Below are positions 8,801-17,212 of a stretch of DNA of 53,399 nt, piece by piece. This DNA comes from Bacteroidia bacterium (GTDB lineage: Bacteria > Bacteroidota > Bacteroidia > UKL13-3): contig JAIBAK010000022.1 in the NCBI GenBank assembly GCA_019695215.1, positions 1 through 53,399 of the forward strand, in the 5' to 3' direction. Numbering within the stretch: position 1 is the stretch's first letter; the number at the start of each line of letters is the position of its first letter. The notes below the pieces were generated by a model. The model made no database searches. It saw only the letters and a list, made by a program, of their open reading frames with translations, and was not told the origin of the DNA. The translations under genes were made by a program, and so were the position numbers.

Positions 8801-11800
8801 CCCTCAGCCGGCCTTTACACCCGGTATTGATTCGGTATGCGGACCAGCCACTATCAGTTTTACAAATAATTCGCTTTTTTCTTCGTCATATGCCTGGACA
8901 TTTGGAAACGGAGCCACCTCCACTGCAACAAATCCTACCATAACTTTTGCAGCCTCCAATACACAGGACACCACCTACACCGTAAAACTTATTGCTACCA
9001 ATGCAGGAGGATGTAAGGACAGCATCTCTAAAAATATCCGTGTTTTCCCAAGACCTGTGGCGGCATTTTCGCAAAGTAAAACCGACAGTTGCGGGCCATT
9101 CCCTGTTCAGTTTATCAACCAGTCCAATCACAAATCAGGAGGAACCATAACTAACATGACCTTTAACTGGAATTTTGGAAACGGGAACAGCAGTACCCTT
9201 AAAGACCCAACGGCAACTTTTACTGCATCACTAACCAAAGATACCGTATATACTGTGAGACTTGTGGGTATGAGCAGGTACGGGTGCAGGGACACTGCCT
9301 ACAATAATGTGCGTGTTTACCCTAATCCAAAATCAATATTCTCGCAGAGTAAAACTGATAGCTGCGGACCTCTTTCGGTACAATTTACCAATGCTTCCAT
9401 TCCCAATGATACCGGAAACATCAGCATCATGAGTTTTAACTGGAACATGGGTAACGGGATAATCTCTTCCGGACAAAATGCTTCGGCAAATTATACTGCC
9501 AGCAATACAAAAGATACGGTATATACTGTACAACTTGTAGCAGTAAGCGAACACGGATGCCGTGACACATCGTATAAAACCGTGCGTATTTATCCTAAAC
9601 CGCTTGCTTTGTTTACCCAGAACACTACCGTTGGCTGCCCAACTTTATTTGTTCAGTTCACTAACCAATCAACCCCTAAAGACACGGGTAATATTAATAT
9701 GATGACCTTTAACTGGAATTTTGGAAATGGGGTTACCTCATCCGCCAAAAACAATCTGGTTGGTTTCAGTGCCTCGGCTACACAGGATACTACTTACAAT
9801 GTAAAACTCATTGCATATAGTGAACATGGCTGTGTTGATTCAACATCAAAAATAATTACCGTTCACCCTAAACCAATTGTAAAATTCAATCAGGATTTAA
9901 CCAGCGGGTGTTACCCGCTTAATGTAAGTTTTACCAATACAACTTTAAACGGCAACTCATACTACTGGAATTTCGGTGACGGAAATACCAGCACGGGTGT
10001 CAACAGCTCACATGTCTTTATGGCAAGGCCTCTTTTTGATACCACATACAGCATAAAATTGTTTGCCATTTCTCCGTTTGGGTGCCCAGGTGATACGGTT
10101 ACAAAACAGGTTACGGTAAGATATAATCCCGTAGCCGATTTCTTTTTTGACCCGGACACCGGCTGTGGAAATACACTCACCAGATTATACAACACTTCCC
10201 TGGGAGCTATATCGTACTCATGGATTTTAGGAGAAGGCTCGTACACCACGGCAGTAAACCCTTTTGCCGTATATGCAGCCAACCCGGTAAAAGACACTTT
10301 GTACAAAGCCAAAATGTATGCATATACTCCTTATGGATGTATTGATTCGGCCGAAAAATCCATTTTAATTGCTCCGTTACCATTTGCAAATTTCACAGGC
10401 CCCCTTACGGGATGCCACCCCTTCACCACAACACTTAACGGACTCAGCTCAAATCGTGCAGTGAGCTACCAATGGGATTTTGGTGATGGATTTACGAGTA
10501 CACAAGCCAATCCTACACATACTTTTACAAACCCATCACTGATTGATGTAACTTACAGAGTGATATTAAAGGTATTCTCCGACAAAGGTTGTGAAGACAC
10601 AATGATTCGTATCATAACTGTACATCCTAATCCTTCAGCCGATTTTACGTTTACGAAAGTTCCCTCCTGCGATACAGCCTTATTTACTTTTAGTAATGCA
10701 TCCATAAATGCGGTTACTTATAATTGGAATTTTGGTGACGGATTTACTTCAACCCTTACAAATCCGCAACATCATTTTCGCACTTCTGTTTTTACTGATA
10801 CTACGTATCTTGTAAAACTCATTGGCATTTCTGCTTTCGGGTGCAGGGATACGATTCAAAAAAGCATTATAGCGAATCCGCTTGTTATATCAGATTTCTC
10901 GGGAACTCCGATTGTAGGCTGTGAACCGCATACAGCCAATTTTACAAACTTGTCAAGAAACGGCATTATTTATTTCTGGGATTTTGGCGATGGAGGCGCA
11001 TCAACGTCTCTCAATCCATCACATATGTTTTTACTGTCGGGTTTCTATACGATAAAACTTGTTTCCATCGATAAGTTTGGTTGCTCGGACACGCTTACTA
11101 AAACAAACTACATTCAGGTTTTACAAAAGCCAAGAGCCGATTTTATACCGAGTCCGCAACAACAGGCATTACCCAACTCTACTGTTTATTTCAACAATAC
11201 AAGTATAAGCGCCTCGCCCCTTAGTTACCTCTGGGATTTTGGCGACAGCTACCAGTCAACATTAAAAGATCCGCAACACACCTACCTCGACAGCGGCACT
11301 TACAAAGTAAAACTTCGGGTGGACAATGGTCAGTGTCTCGATTCGGTTTATAAAAATATACGTATTGACCCTTTACCTCCTGTAGCCGATTTTGACGCCA
11401 TTGCATCGGGGTGCGCGCCTTTGCAGGTAGTTTTTAATAATAAAAGTACGAATGCTTACGAGTTTGACTGGTATATTGAAGGCAATGTGCTGCACGATAA
11501 AAATCCGGTGTATATATTTACAAAACCCGGTATCTACTCCGTGACTTTACGAGTTAAAGGACCGGGCGGAAGTGACGATACCACCAAAACAGATTACATC
11601 ACGGTTGAAGCACAACCCCGGGCCAATTTCAGGGTAAATCCGAAAGAAGTTTTTTTACCCGATGCCTACGTTGATTTATTAAACCTATCTACCGATGCGG
11701 TAAAATTCTATTGGTATATTCTTGATAAATCCGGCAATACGGTATGGAGCGATACGGCTGAAAACCCAAGAGGTCTTGTAAAAGATACAGGTTTTTACCA

Positions 11801-12158
11801 TGTAAAACTGATTGCAGTAAATGCGAAAGGTTGCTTCGATACCATGACAATTCTAAATGCTTTCTCCGCATTTGCCGAAGGTGAAATTTATGTTCCTACC
11901 GCATTTACACCTGATAGAAACGGGTTGAATGACGTATTTAAACCTGCTTATTACGGATTGCAAAGTCAGGACTACCATTTTATCATATTTAACCGATGGG
12001 GTGAAGTAGTGTTTGAAACCACTGACCGCGATGCAGCATGGGATGGCAAATTTAAAGGAATGCCCGCTCAGCAGGATGTTTATGCCTGGTTGCTTAAAGG
12101 AACACTGGCAGGAAATAAAAGGGTTGTACTAAATGGAACAGTAACGTTGTTACATTAG
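5847..12158 (+). CDS. giant secreted PKD-repeat protein with T9SS type B (CHU_C) C-terminus
   Basis: A 2103-residue exported protein. A signal peptide (about 1-29, ending TACA) is followed by about 23 consecutive PKD-like beta-sandwich repeats of 80-90 residues, recognisable by W-x-FGDG/FGNG and the closing Y-x-V-x-L strand. Residues about 2011-2103 form the gliding-motility-associated C-terminal domain (VPTAFTPDRNGLND, FNRWGEVVFE, WDGKFKG, DVYAWLLKG), the signal for secretion by the type IX system as type B cargo. Nearly every repeat has one cysteine near its first strand (SGCAPL or SCGPL type) and another before an acidic residue near its end (GCxDT), which suggests one disulfide per domain. 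Repeats 12-19 carry a longer loop (KDTxY). The likely role is a cell-surface or secreted adhesin or structural protein. ATG at 5847; an internal ATG at 5865 would also keep the signal. The stop overlaps that of the convergent peptidase gene. Confidence 0.88.
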   Translation: MLKQLCMYARFIYLFCPMLFLWEPATACANLTPNFTISNTGSCLPRTVTLTNTSTGTLAAGSTYIWKINGVIIDTIAGTGGLTYTINTPGTYTFRMVATTAGNCKDSISKNTTVTTGAPRVQDGNGNPSYAPVFQNCITFINSPDSFQLIISPVDTLKTYTINWGDATANTTGGSLAPSGSATHTYASLGNYTFYIRTVNGGCSDTIFGTVINNRIPTAGIIGPPAGQNSGCAPHAVRLINNSSNTSSSTYFRWVYGDGSSEIRYGASDTVYHTYPKGLAAAGCNITVTLQAINSCGTSQTTWNPVNIYDIDNAQITTANPFLCTPNQTFTLVNGSANNCIPGTRYFYWDFGDGSTLGWTTSRASQTKSYPIGTYPVMLVDSNGCGRDTTYLNIIVNTIPTATFDFNKASGCAPLTVNFHDTSTGLLNSFAWNFGDPVSGGANTSTLRNPSHTFNQQGVFPVRLTVSNYCGTNAKTDTVRAYGKPNVQISNASSGCAPLATSFTNTTLYTSTTATYFWDMGDGTTAITKNAPAKTYNTPGTYTIKLKITDTCGTDSATRTITVFNIPVAKFGANRVCAGDTTRFTDSSTVVTGDTIAAWLWNFGDATTSTQKNPKKIYSTAGTYTVILRVTTQNGCIDYDTLNVTVDVSPVVSFTRNPVTVCDKDLVTYTGNASTAIGSITSYLYNLGTGQTAVSKDTSYTYPVPGKYYVNFTAGNSFGCSRTYYDSVTINPNPVAGFTFTSACLGNGVIFTDTSLIASPASISTRQWDFDNNGTIDQTGSPVTKVFASADTFHVRLKVTSNSGCIDQDTQNVIVRPLPILNLAVNSNSLCRNDSFVFTNTTTGASQFSWNFGDGSSVVNTSVTGVQKKNYAAAGTYTTKLIATTSFGCLDSATQTVIVRPLPDAVFSSNDTVSCAPKTFTFTNSSTNANTYRWLINGALSYTSANRPDTTVNVAGAQFTISLIAYNSFNCKPDTQTYTYRTLNNPQPAFTPGIDSVCGPATISFTNNSLFSSSYAWTFGNGATSTATNPTITFAASNTQDTTYTVKLIATNAGGCKDSISKNIRVFPRPVAAFSQSKTDSCGPFPVQFINQSNHKSGGTITNMTFNWNFGNGNSSTLKDPTATFTASLTKDTVYTVRLVGMSRYGCRDTAYNNVRVYPNPKSIFSQSKTDSCGPLSVQFTNASIPNDTGNISIMSFNWNMGNGIISSGQNASANYTASNTKDTVYTVQLVAVSEHGCRDTSYKTVRIYPKPLALFTQNTTVGCPTLFVQFTNQSTPKDTGNINMMTFNWNFGNGVTSSAKNNLVGFSASATQDTTYNVKLIAYSEHGCVDSTSKIITVHPKPIVKFNQDLTSGCYPLNVSFTNTTLNGNSYYWNFGDGNTSTGVNSSHVFMARPLFDTTYSIKLFAISPFGCPGDTVTKQVTVRYNPVADFFFDPDTGCGNTLTRLYNTSLGAISYSWILGEGSYTTAVNPFAVYAANPVKDTLYKAKMYAYTPYGCIDSAEKSILIAPLPFANFTGPLTGCHPFTTTLNGLSSNRAVSYQWDFGDGFTSTQANPTHTFTNPSLIDVTYRVILKVFSDKGCEDTMIRIITVHPNPSADFTFTKVPSCDTALFTFSNASINAVTYNWNFGDGFTSTLTNPQHHFRTSVFTDTTYLVKLIGISAFGCRDTIQKSIIANPLVISDFSGTPIVGCEPHTANFTNLSRNGIIYFWDFGDGGASTSLNPSHMFLLSGFYTIKLVSIDKFGCSDTLTKTNYIQVLQKPRADFIPSPQQQALPNSTVYFNNTSISASPLSYLWDFGDSYQSTLKDPQHTYLDSGTYKVKLRVDNGQCLDSVYKNIRIDPLPPVADFDAIASGCAPLQVVFNNKSTNAYEFDWYIEGNVLHDKNPVYIFTKPGIYSVTLRVKGPGGSDDTTKTDYITVEAQPRANFRVNPKEVFLPDAYVDLLNLSTDAVKFYWYILDKSGNTVWSDTAENPRGLVKDTGFYHVKLIAVNAKGCFDTMTILNAFSAFAEGEIYVPTAFTPDRNGLNDVFKPAYYGLQSQDYHFIIFNRWGEVVFETTDRDAAWDGKFKGMPAQQDVYAWLLKGTLAGNKRVVLNGTVTLLH

Positions 12159-14755
12159 TCGGCAGCTAACAGAGACTTTATTTTTAACCTTGTCGCTTCG
12201 GCTTTTCTGATTTCTTCCTCGTAAATCAATCGGGTGGCATCGGTTTTTTTCAGCTTTTCTGCCTCTGCTTTGTTTGCCTCAATTACATCCTTCAGTTTAT
12301 TATCAAGTTGTCTGGCTACCGCCTGAATCATGGTGCTTTGTAATTCGTCTCCATCCTGTTTAAACTCTTTATCTCGGTCGAGAAGAAATTGAACTGCATC
12401 ATTTAATTTTTCATCTTTTAACCTGCATACATAAGCTCCGTAGGAAAAAAAAGTTCCCCACTCCTTATTCTGATAAGCGGTTTCAAAAAAGGACTGGTAA
12501 TCTCCTTTGCCTTTACCGGCCAGAATTTCGGCCACCCGTGCCCGAAGGTAACTGCTTCCGGTTTGTTTGTTCAGTTCAGCAATAATTACCGCTGTATCCA
12601 CACTAAAATCATACACTGCATCTAAAGCTGTAGCTGCAACATGGTAGGACGAGTCGTTAGTGGCCGACAAAAAGAACTTATAATTTTCGCGGTTATTTAA
12701 TTTGCGTAAGCATATCAGGGCATTTGCCCTTACAGCGGCTTTAGGGTCGGAGAAGGCCATTTGTTTCAATACCTCTTTAAATACATTTATTTGGGTGGCA
12801 TCGGTTCCTGTAAGCACATCAGTTGCGGCCAGGCGAATAGTCCATAATTTATCTTTCAATGCGCGCTCAACTAATTTGATCTGCAACGAATCACCCACCC
12901 AGCCAAACGTAAGCTGATTAAACGCATAACTTCGCTGAAGGTAGTTATCAAATCTGTTATAAATATTCACCAAATCGTTTCGCCTGCGGAATTCATTTTT
13001 TACAGCCAGTAAATAATTTTGAGGATCGAATAAAACCACCGAAGGTTCTTCACCTAGCATAATAGTACGAACAGTGGATTTATCTTCAATCCATACCCGT
13101 TCACTTCTTACTTGCCCGCTCTTTGTATAAAAAACAATTTCAACAGGTAACCGGAAAATTCCGTATCGCACCGAGTCCTGCACTTGTTCAATACTTATTT
13201 CAACTACCTGTGCTTCGCTTTTCCATTTGTAATCCATTTCCAGTTCGGGGTGTCCCTTCCCAAAAAACCATTGGTTAAAAAACCAGTTTAAGTCTTCACC
13301 GGTTACTTCTTCAAAGGCCATGCGCAAATCGTGTATTTCGGCTGTATTAAATTTGCGTTTGCTCAGATACAATTTCAGCGATTTAAAAAAAGCATCATCC
13401 CCTGTGTACCCCCGAAGCATATGTAATATCAGTGCTCCCTTCTGATAGCTGTGTCCGTCAAACATGTCCTCCTGATTGAGGTAATAATACCGAATCATTC
13501 GTTTGCTTTCAGTAAAGTTATCGTTCATATACCCCGCTACGTCTTTCATCAAATGGGCGTCTGCATCATCCTTTCCGTATTTATATTCGCGCCACAGGTA
13601 CTCGCCATAGGTGGCAAATGATTCATTAAGCGGAAGATTTGCCCACGATTCGCAGGTTACCAAATCGCCAAACCAATGGTGAAACAACTCGTGCGAAATA
13701 ACATCTTCGTTAGTTTCATCCAGCAATCCCCTTGCATCCTGCTGCAAAAATTCTCCGTGCACCACAGCGGTGGTATTTTCCATAGCCCCGCTCACAAACT
13801 CGCGAACAACTACCTGCGAAAATTTTTTCCATGGATAATCAACTCCGAGTTTTCGCGAAAAAAACTCCATCATTTCGGGAGTATTCCCAAAAATTTGCCG
13901 CGCATACGGTTTGTACTGCTTTTCTACATAATAATTTACTTCTACTGAGTCGCGCCACGAATCCTTTACCACTTCAAAAGGACCCACAGCAATCATTACC
14001 AGGTAAGGAGAATGCGGAAGGTCCTGCCTCCAGCAATCCGTATGAGTTCCGTCTGCATTAAAATTTGAATACACTAATTCTCCGTTAGAAAGTGTTACCT
14101 CTCCGGCCTGAACGGTGAGGTAAATTTCCTGAGTCATTTTTTCATTCGGAGCATCAATGGTAGGAAACCAGCACGATGACGATTGCGTTTCGCCCTGCGA
14201 CCATATCTCGCGCGGTTTCCCCTTTTGTTTTAGCTGCGGATTTATAAAATACAAGCCTCGGGCATCGGTGATGGCACTTGATCCTTTTGCATGCAACAAA
14301 CCGGGACGGGCGGTGTAATCTATATATATGTTCAGCGTTTCAGATTGGGTATATTTCCTGCCAAGATTAATAATCATGAAATCTCCGGTGTAAACATAAC
14401 GAAGGCTGTCGTGTTTTCCGTTTTTGCTTATCAGGGATACCTCATGCAATTCAAATCCACGGGCATCAAGAACCAGTTGCGATTGAGCGTAAAAATACGG
14501 TTTTAAAGTCAGCGTTGCTTTCCCGTAAACCTCTTCCTTTTCATAACTAAAACTTACTTCAAGTTTAGTATGCAGTAAATCAAAAAAACGGGTTTGCGCG
14601 GGGTGATACGTCTTGCCCTCAGTATTTTTTTGCACACTTCCCGTAACCTGTATTTCTGAAACAGCTTCGGCCACCTGACTGGCTGCTTTTTTCTTTACCT
14701 TACAATCAGCGAGTAAGAATGCCATTGCCCCCAGAAAAATAATTCCGTATCTCAT
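12155..14755 (-). CDS. M1 family metallopeptidase (aminopeptidase N-like) lipoprotein
   Basis: A zinc aminopeptidase of 866 residues counted from the ATG at 14755. The N-terminus is a lipoprotein signal (FLLADC, cysteine 18), so the enzyme is probably anchored in the envelope. The substrate-recognition motif GAMEN lies at 323-327, the zinc motif HELFH at 355-359 and the third ligand glutamate in NESFATYGEYLW at about 378. The last 250 residues look like helical HEAT-type repeats (VRANALICLRKLNNRENYK). This start is preferred to an ATG 23 codons further up because the longer form overlaps the divergent biotin-carrier gene and hides the lipobox. Expected role: trimming N-terminal residues from imported or secreted peptides. 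Gene 3' end: its stop codon interlocks with that of the PKD gene. Confidence 0.9.
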   Translation of the reverse strand: MRYGIIFLGAMAFLLADCKVKKKAASQVAEAVSEIQVTGSVQKNTEGKTYHPAQTRFFDLLHTKLEVSFSYEKEEVYGKATLTLKPYFYAQSQLVLDARGFELHEVSLISKNGKHDSLRYVYTGDFMIINLGRKYTQSETLNIYIDYTARPGLLHAKGSSAITDARGLYFINPQLKQKGKPREIWSQGETQSSSCWFPTIDAPNEKMTQEIYLTVQAGEVTLSNGELVYSNFNADGTHTDCWRQDLPHSPYLVMIAVGPFEVVKDSWRDSVEVNYYVEKQYKPYARQIFGNTPEMMEFFSRKLGVDYPWKKFSQVVVREFVSGAMENTTAVVHGEFLQQDARGLLDETNEDVISHELFHHWFGDLVTCESWANLPLNESFATYGEYLWREYKYGKDDADAHLMKDVAGYMNDNFTESKRMIRYYYLNQEDMFDGHSYQKGALILHMLRGYTGDDAFFKSLKLYLSKRKFNTAEIHDLRMAFEEVTGEDLNWFFNQWFFGKGHPELEMDYKWKSEAQVVEISIEQVQDSVRYGIFRLPVEIVFYTKSGQVRSERVWIEDKSTVRTIMLGEEPSVVLFDPQNYLLAVKNEFRRRNDLVNIYNRFDNYLQRSYAFNQLTFGWVGDSLQIKLVERALKDKLWTIRLAATDVLTGTDATQINVFKEVLKQMAFSDPKAAVRANALICLRKLNNRENYKFFLSATNDSSYHVAATALDAVYDFSVDTAVIIAELNKQTGSSYLRARVAEILAGKGKGDYQSFFETAYQNKEWGTFFSYGAYVCRLKDEKLNDAVQFLLDRDKEFKQDGDELQSTMIQAVARQLDNKLKDVIEANKAEAEKLKKTDATRLIYEEEIRKAEATRLKIKSLLAAD

Positions 14756-14783
14756 CTTTTGGTTGTTAATTTGAACCCGGATA

Positions 14784-14814
14784 CAAATAACAGCTAATCG
14801 CCAAATATTACAAA
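14784..14814 (-). promoter_or_regulatory. candidate promoter of the M1 aminopeptidase gene
   Basis: The minus strand reads TTTG (14814-14811), 19 bases, then GTTATTTG (14791-14784), a near match to TAnnTTTG. It lies in the 61-bp gap shared with the divergent biotin-carrier gene. Confidence 0.32.
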
Positions 14815-14816
14815 CC

Positions 14817-15314
14817 ATGCACAAGGCTATAATTAACGGGAAAACATTTGAAATTGAACAAAAACAGGGACAGTTTATCCTTAACGGGAAACTGATGCAG
14901 ATGGATTGGAAACTCTTGCGCGAAAATGTTTACCACCTGATATTAAATCATCAGTCATACACCATTGAACTGCTTGAGGTCGATTCAACCGGAAAAATGC
15001 TTGCCCTGCTTGTAAACGGACGCAAAACCGAAGTGCAACTGAAAGATGCGTTTGATCAGTTACTCTCTCAGCTTGGATTTGATTTGGCCGCTGCCAACAA
15101 AGTGAATGATGTAAAAGCTCCAATGCCCGGACTTGTATTGAGTATTTTTGTAGAACCGGGACAGTCCATTAAAAAAGGAGACTCCCTGTTGGTGCTCGAA
15201 GCTATGAAAATGGAAAATGTACTCAAATCGCCCGGTGACGGAGTTGTGAGTAAGGTAATAGTGAAAGATAAAGATAAAGTGGAGAAAAATCAGGTACTTC
15301 TTCATTTAAATTAA
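14817..15314 (+). CDS. biotin carboxyl carrier (biotin/lipoyl attachment) protein
   Basis: A 165-residue protein whose C-terminal half (about 97-165) is a biotinyl domain: APMPGLVLSIFVEPGQSI and the biotinylation motif EAMKM, with the target lysine at 131. This is the swinging arm of acyl-CoA carboxylases such as propionyl-CoA, methylcrotonyl-CoA or acetyl-CoA carboxylase. The first 90 residues form a small beta-rich module of the kind seen in Bacteroidota carrier subunits. No biotin carboxylase or carboxyltransferase gene is adjacent, so the partner complex is unknown. The next gene begins within its stop codon (TAATG), which suggests translational coupling. Confidence 0.87.
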   Translation: MHKAIINGKTFEIEQKQGQFILNGKLMQMDWKLLRENVYHLILNHQSYTIELLEVDSTGKMLALLVNGRKTEVQLKDAFDQLLSQLGFDLAAANKVNDVKAPMPGLVLSIFVEPGQSIKKGDSLLVLEAMKMENVLKSPGDGVVSKVIVKDKDKVEKNQVLLHLN

Positions 15315-15631
15315 TGAGAAAAAGTTTACTTGTAGTGGTGCTGTGGATACTGAGCAAATTGGCCTTTGCACAGCTACCTGCCGACTCAACCAGCGGAGTG
15401 TATAAAACGTATTACAACAGCGGCAAAATCCAGATGAAAGGCCGCTTTAAAAACGGGGTGCGAAACGGTTCGTTTTATTATTTTGCCGAAGACGGGAAAC
15501 TGCTGAAACAGGAAATTTACCATAAGGGAAAACTTAACTGGACCTATTTTTTTAATGACCACGGACGGGTGATTCGGAAAATTGATAAAAAAGGAAAAGT
15601 AACCACCAAACCCGACTGCGGATGTACGTGA
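15314..15631 (+). CDS. secreted YwqK/MORN_2-like repeat protein
   Basis: A 105-residue protein with a signal peptide (about 1-19, ending AFAQ) and two or three short Y-x-x-G-K repeats (YKTYYNSGKIQMKGRFKNG, FAEDGKLLKQEIYHKGK). This is the pattern of the YwqK antitoxin-like/MORN_2 family, which is abundant in Bacteroidota and mostly uncharacterised. The ATG shares a base with the stop of the biotin carrier gene, so the two are probably translated in tandem, though a functional link is not evident. It ends in CGC near the C-terminus. It is convergent with apaG with a 16-bp gap. Confidence 0.65.
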   Translation: MRKSLLVVVLWILSKLAFAQLPADSTSGVYKTYYNSGKIQMKGRFKNGVRNGSFYYFAEDGKLLKQEIYHKGKLNWTYFFNDHGRVIRKIDKKGKVTTKPDCGCT

Positions 15632-15647
15632 TAAAATAAAATCTGCT

Positions 15648-16031
15648 TCAGTTATTCTTAAACGGAACAATCAGTTGAAATTCGGGAATGGTTACATTAA
15701 AACGATATCCGTCATTAAGCCGTTCAAATAAATACGTTCCATACATTTTGCCCATATCGGTGTGCAGGTTGCAGGCGGAAATATATTGATGAGATTCCCC
15801 CGGTTCTAAAACAGGCTGCTGACCAATTACTCCTTCTCCTTCCACTTCACGGTGCTCGCTTGAGTCAACAATATACCAGTGTCGCCTTAATAATTTGATG
15901 GTAGATTCGCTCAGGTTCTCAATGGTAATCCGGTAGGCAAAAATAAATTCTTCATCATAGAGGTCATTCCCTCCTTTTTGAAAAGAAGTTTCAACGCTTA
16001 CCAACACATCATTTGTAATGGACTTTACCAT
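15648..16031 (-). CDS. apaG: ApaG family protein
   Basis: A 127-residue ApaG protein, the normal full length. The fold is a fibronectin type III-like beta sandwich. Typical motifs are YRITIENLSESTIKLLRRHW, VEGEGVIGQQPVLEPGESHQY and MYGTYLF. ApaG was named for a phenotype in Ap4A and Co2+/Mg2+ handling in enterobacteria; its molecular activity is still unclear. I start at the ATG at 16031 (MVKSITND) because a perfect -7 box at 16053-16060 makes the longer frame, which begins at 16055, unlikely to be transcribed. Confidence 0.9.
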   Translation of the reverse strand: MVKSITNDVLVSVETSFQKGGNDLYDEEFIFAYRITIENLSESTIKLLRRHWYIVDSSEHREVEGEGVIGQQPVLEPGESHQYISACNLHTDMGKMYGTYLFERLNDGYRFNVTIPEFQLIVPFKNN

Positions 16032-16052
16032 ATCAACCTGATTAAAACAGGT

Positions 16053-16060
16053 CAAATATA
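16053..16060 (-). promoter_or_regulatory. -7 element of apaG
   Basis: The minus strand reads TATATTTG, a perfect TAnnTTTG, 22 bases before the chosen ATG. No clear -33 TTTG is seen upstream. Confidence 0.42.
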
Positions 16061-16128
16061 TATTTTGTTTTGAATGAAAGGGAAAAATGATTTCAATAGT
16101 TTATGGAAAAAATCCCTGTGTAAAACAA

Positions 16129-17148
16129 TCAGGCATCGTCTTTCCAGTATTCATTTCTATACACCTTTATCAGAATCAGGAAATACGATATGAGCAACGG
16201 CCCGAAAATAAGGCCGGGCAACCCAAACAGATTTAACCCTACAATAACCCCGAAAACAGTAATAACCGGATGCACATCGGCAAACTGCTTTTGTAAAAGC
16301 AATCGCATCAGATTGTCGATGTTTGAAATAACCAATGCCCCGTAAGCCAGCATACCCACCCCTTGCCAGGTTCCCTGCGAAGCAAATAGCAGCATTCCCG
16401 CTGGAATCCATATAATAGCCGTTCCAACAACGGGTATGATGGAAAAAAACCCGCTGATAATTCCCCAGAAAACAGGCTGATCGAGGCCAAATATCCAAAA
16501 GCCCGCACTTGCAGCTATTCCCTGCGTAATGGCCAAAACGGGAACAGCAAGGGTATTAGAATGTGTTTGAAGTTTAAGTTCCTCTATAAACAACCGGTTA
16601 TTTTCTCCCTTTACAAACGGACTATAATGCCGGCTTATATCGGCTGCTTCTTTGGCATACATAAGTAAATAGTATAGTATAAAATACATGATGCCGAGTA
16701 TGCCTACCAGATCCATTGTTCCGTTTAATGCGCTGCTAACCCAACCAAGCAACTCCTTTTTCATCTTCTCTATTGACTCATCCGAGAGTAATTCAAAACC
16801 GAAAGTTTGCTGTGTTAGTTTATCTACACTGTTTACATACTCAAGCAATGCCGATGGGGAACTGGCAAACAACATAATTTCATGATACAGCAAATAGCCT
16901 AAAACAGCCAGCGGGACAATAAAAATGAGAAAGGAGATTACCAGAATAAGCCAGGCTGCCCGTCCTTTTTTCCATCCGCGAATATCAACCAGCCTGAGCA
17001 TAAACGGCCTGAACAAAACAAAGAAAATAAGCGCCCCCAGCAGCGAAGTAAGAAATCCGCGCAGAGACCACATAATAGCAAGCCCGCTGCACAGTATAGC
17101 GGTTAAAATAAACCACTGCTTCAATTTGAGTTTGTCGGGCGTATTCAT
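16129..17148 (-). CDS. AI-2E family transporter (PerM/YdiK-like membrane protein)
   Basis: A 339-residue inner-membrane protein with the layout of the AI-2E transporter family: paired N-terminal helices, a soluble-looking middle (about 100-145), and a C-terminal bundle containing GFFSIIPVVGTAIIWIPAG and NIDNLMRLLLQKQFADVHPV, both family hallmarks. Members have been linked to autoinducer-2 export, sodium/proton antiport and permease roles; the substrate here is unknown. The ATG at 17148 is used; the frame extends four codons further only to a TTG. It is divergent from the YtxH operon. Confidence 0.88.
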   Translation of the reverse strand: MNTPDKLKLKQWFILTAILCSGLAIMWSLRGFLTSLLGALIFFVLFRPFMLRLVDIRGWKKGRAAWLILVISFLIFIVPLAVLGYLLYHEIMLFASSPSALLEYVNSVDKLTQQTFGFELLSDESIEKMKKELLGWVSSALNGTMDLVGILGIMYFILYYLLMYAKEAADISRHYSPFVKGENNRLFIEELKLQTHSNTLAVPVLAITQGIAASAGFWIFGLDQPVFWGIISGFFSIIPVVGTAIIWIPAGMLLFASQGTWQGVGMLAYGALVISNIDNLMRLLLQKQFADVHPVITVFGVIVGLNLFGLPGLIFGPLLISYFLILIKVYRNEYWKDDA

Positions 17149-17179
17149 TTGATTTGACAAAACTAACTGATTATATAGT

Positions 17180-17187
17180 TATCTTTG
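17180..17187 (+). promoter_or_regulatory. -7 element of the YtxH operon
   Basis: TATCTTTG matches TAnnTTTG exactly, 25 bases before the ATG at 17213. A TTTG at 17153-17156 is 23 bases upstream, slightly further than the usual 19-20. Confidence 0.45.
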
Positions 17188-17212
17188 TCATAAAATTTAA
17201 TGTCCCAGTGTT

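Noticed and set aside
5847..12158. Regularly spaced similar DNA segments that might be read as a CRISPR or satellite array
   Set aside because: They are 240-270 bp coding repeats for PKD domains within one open frame, with diverged DNA and no short identical repeats.
15314..15631. YwqK-like protein as an antitoxin of a toxin-antitoxin pair
   Set aside because: It has a signal peptide and no toxin partner; the family name comes from distant similarity.
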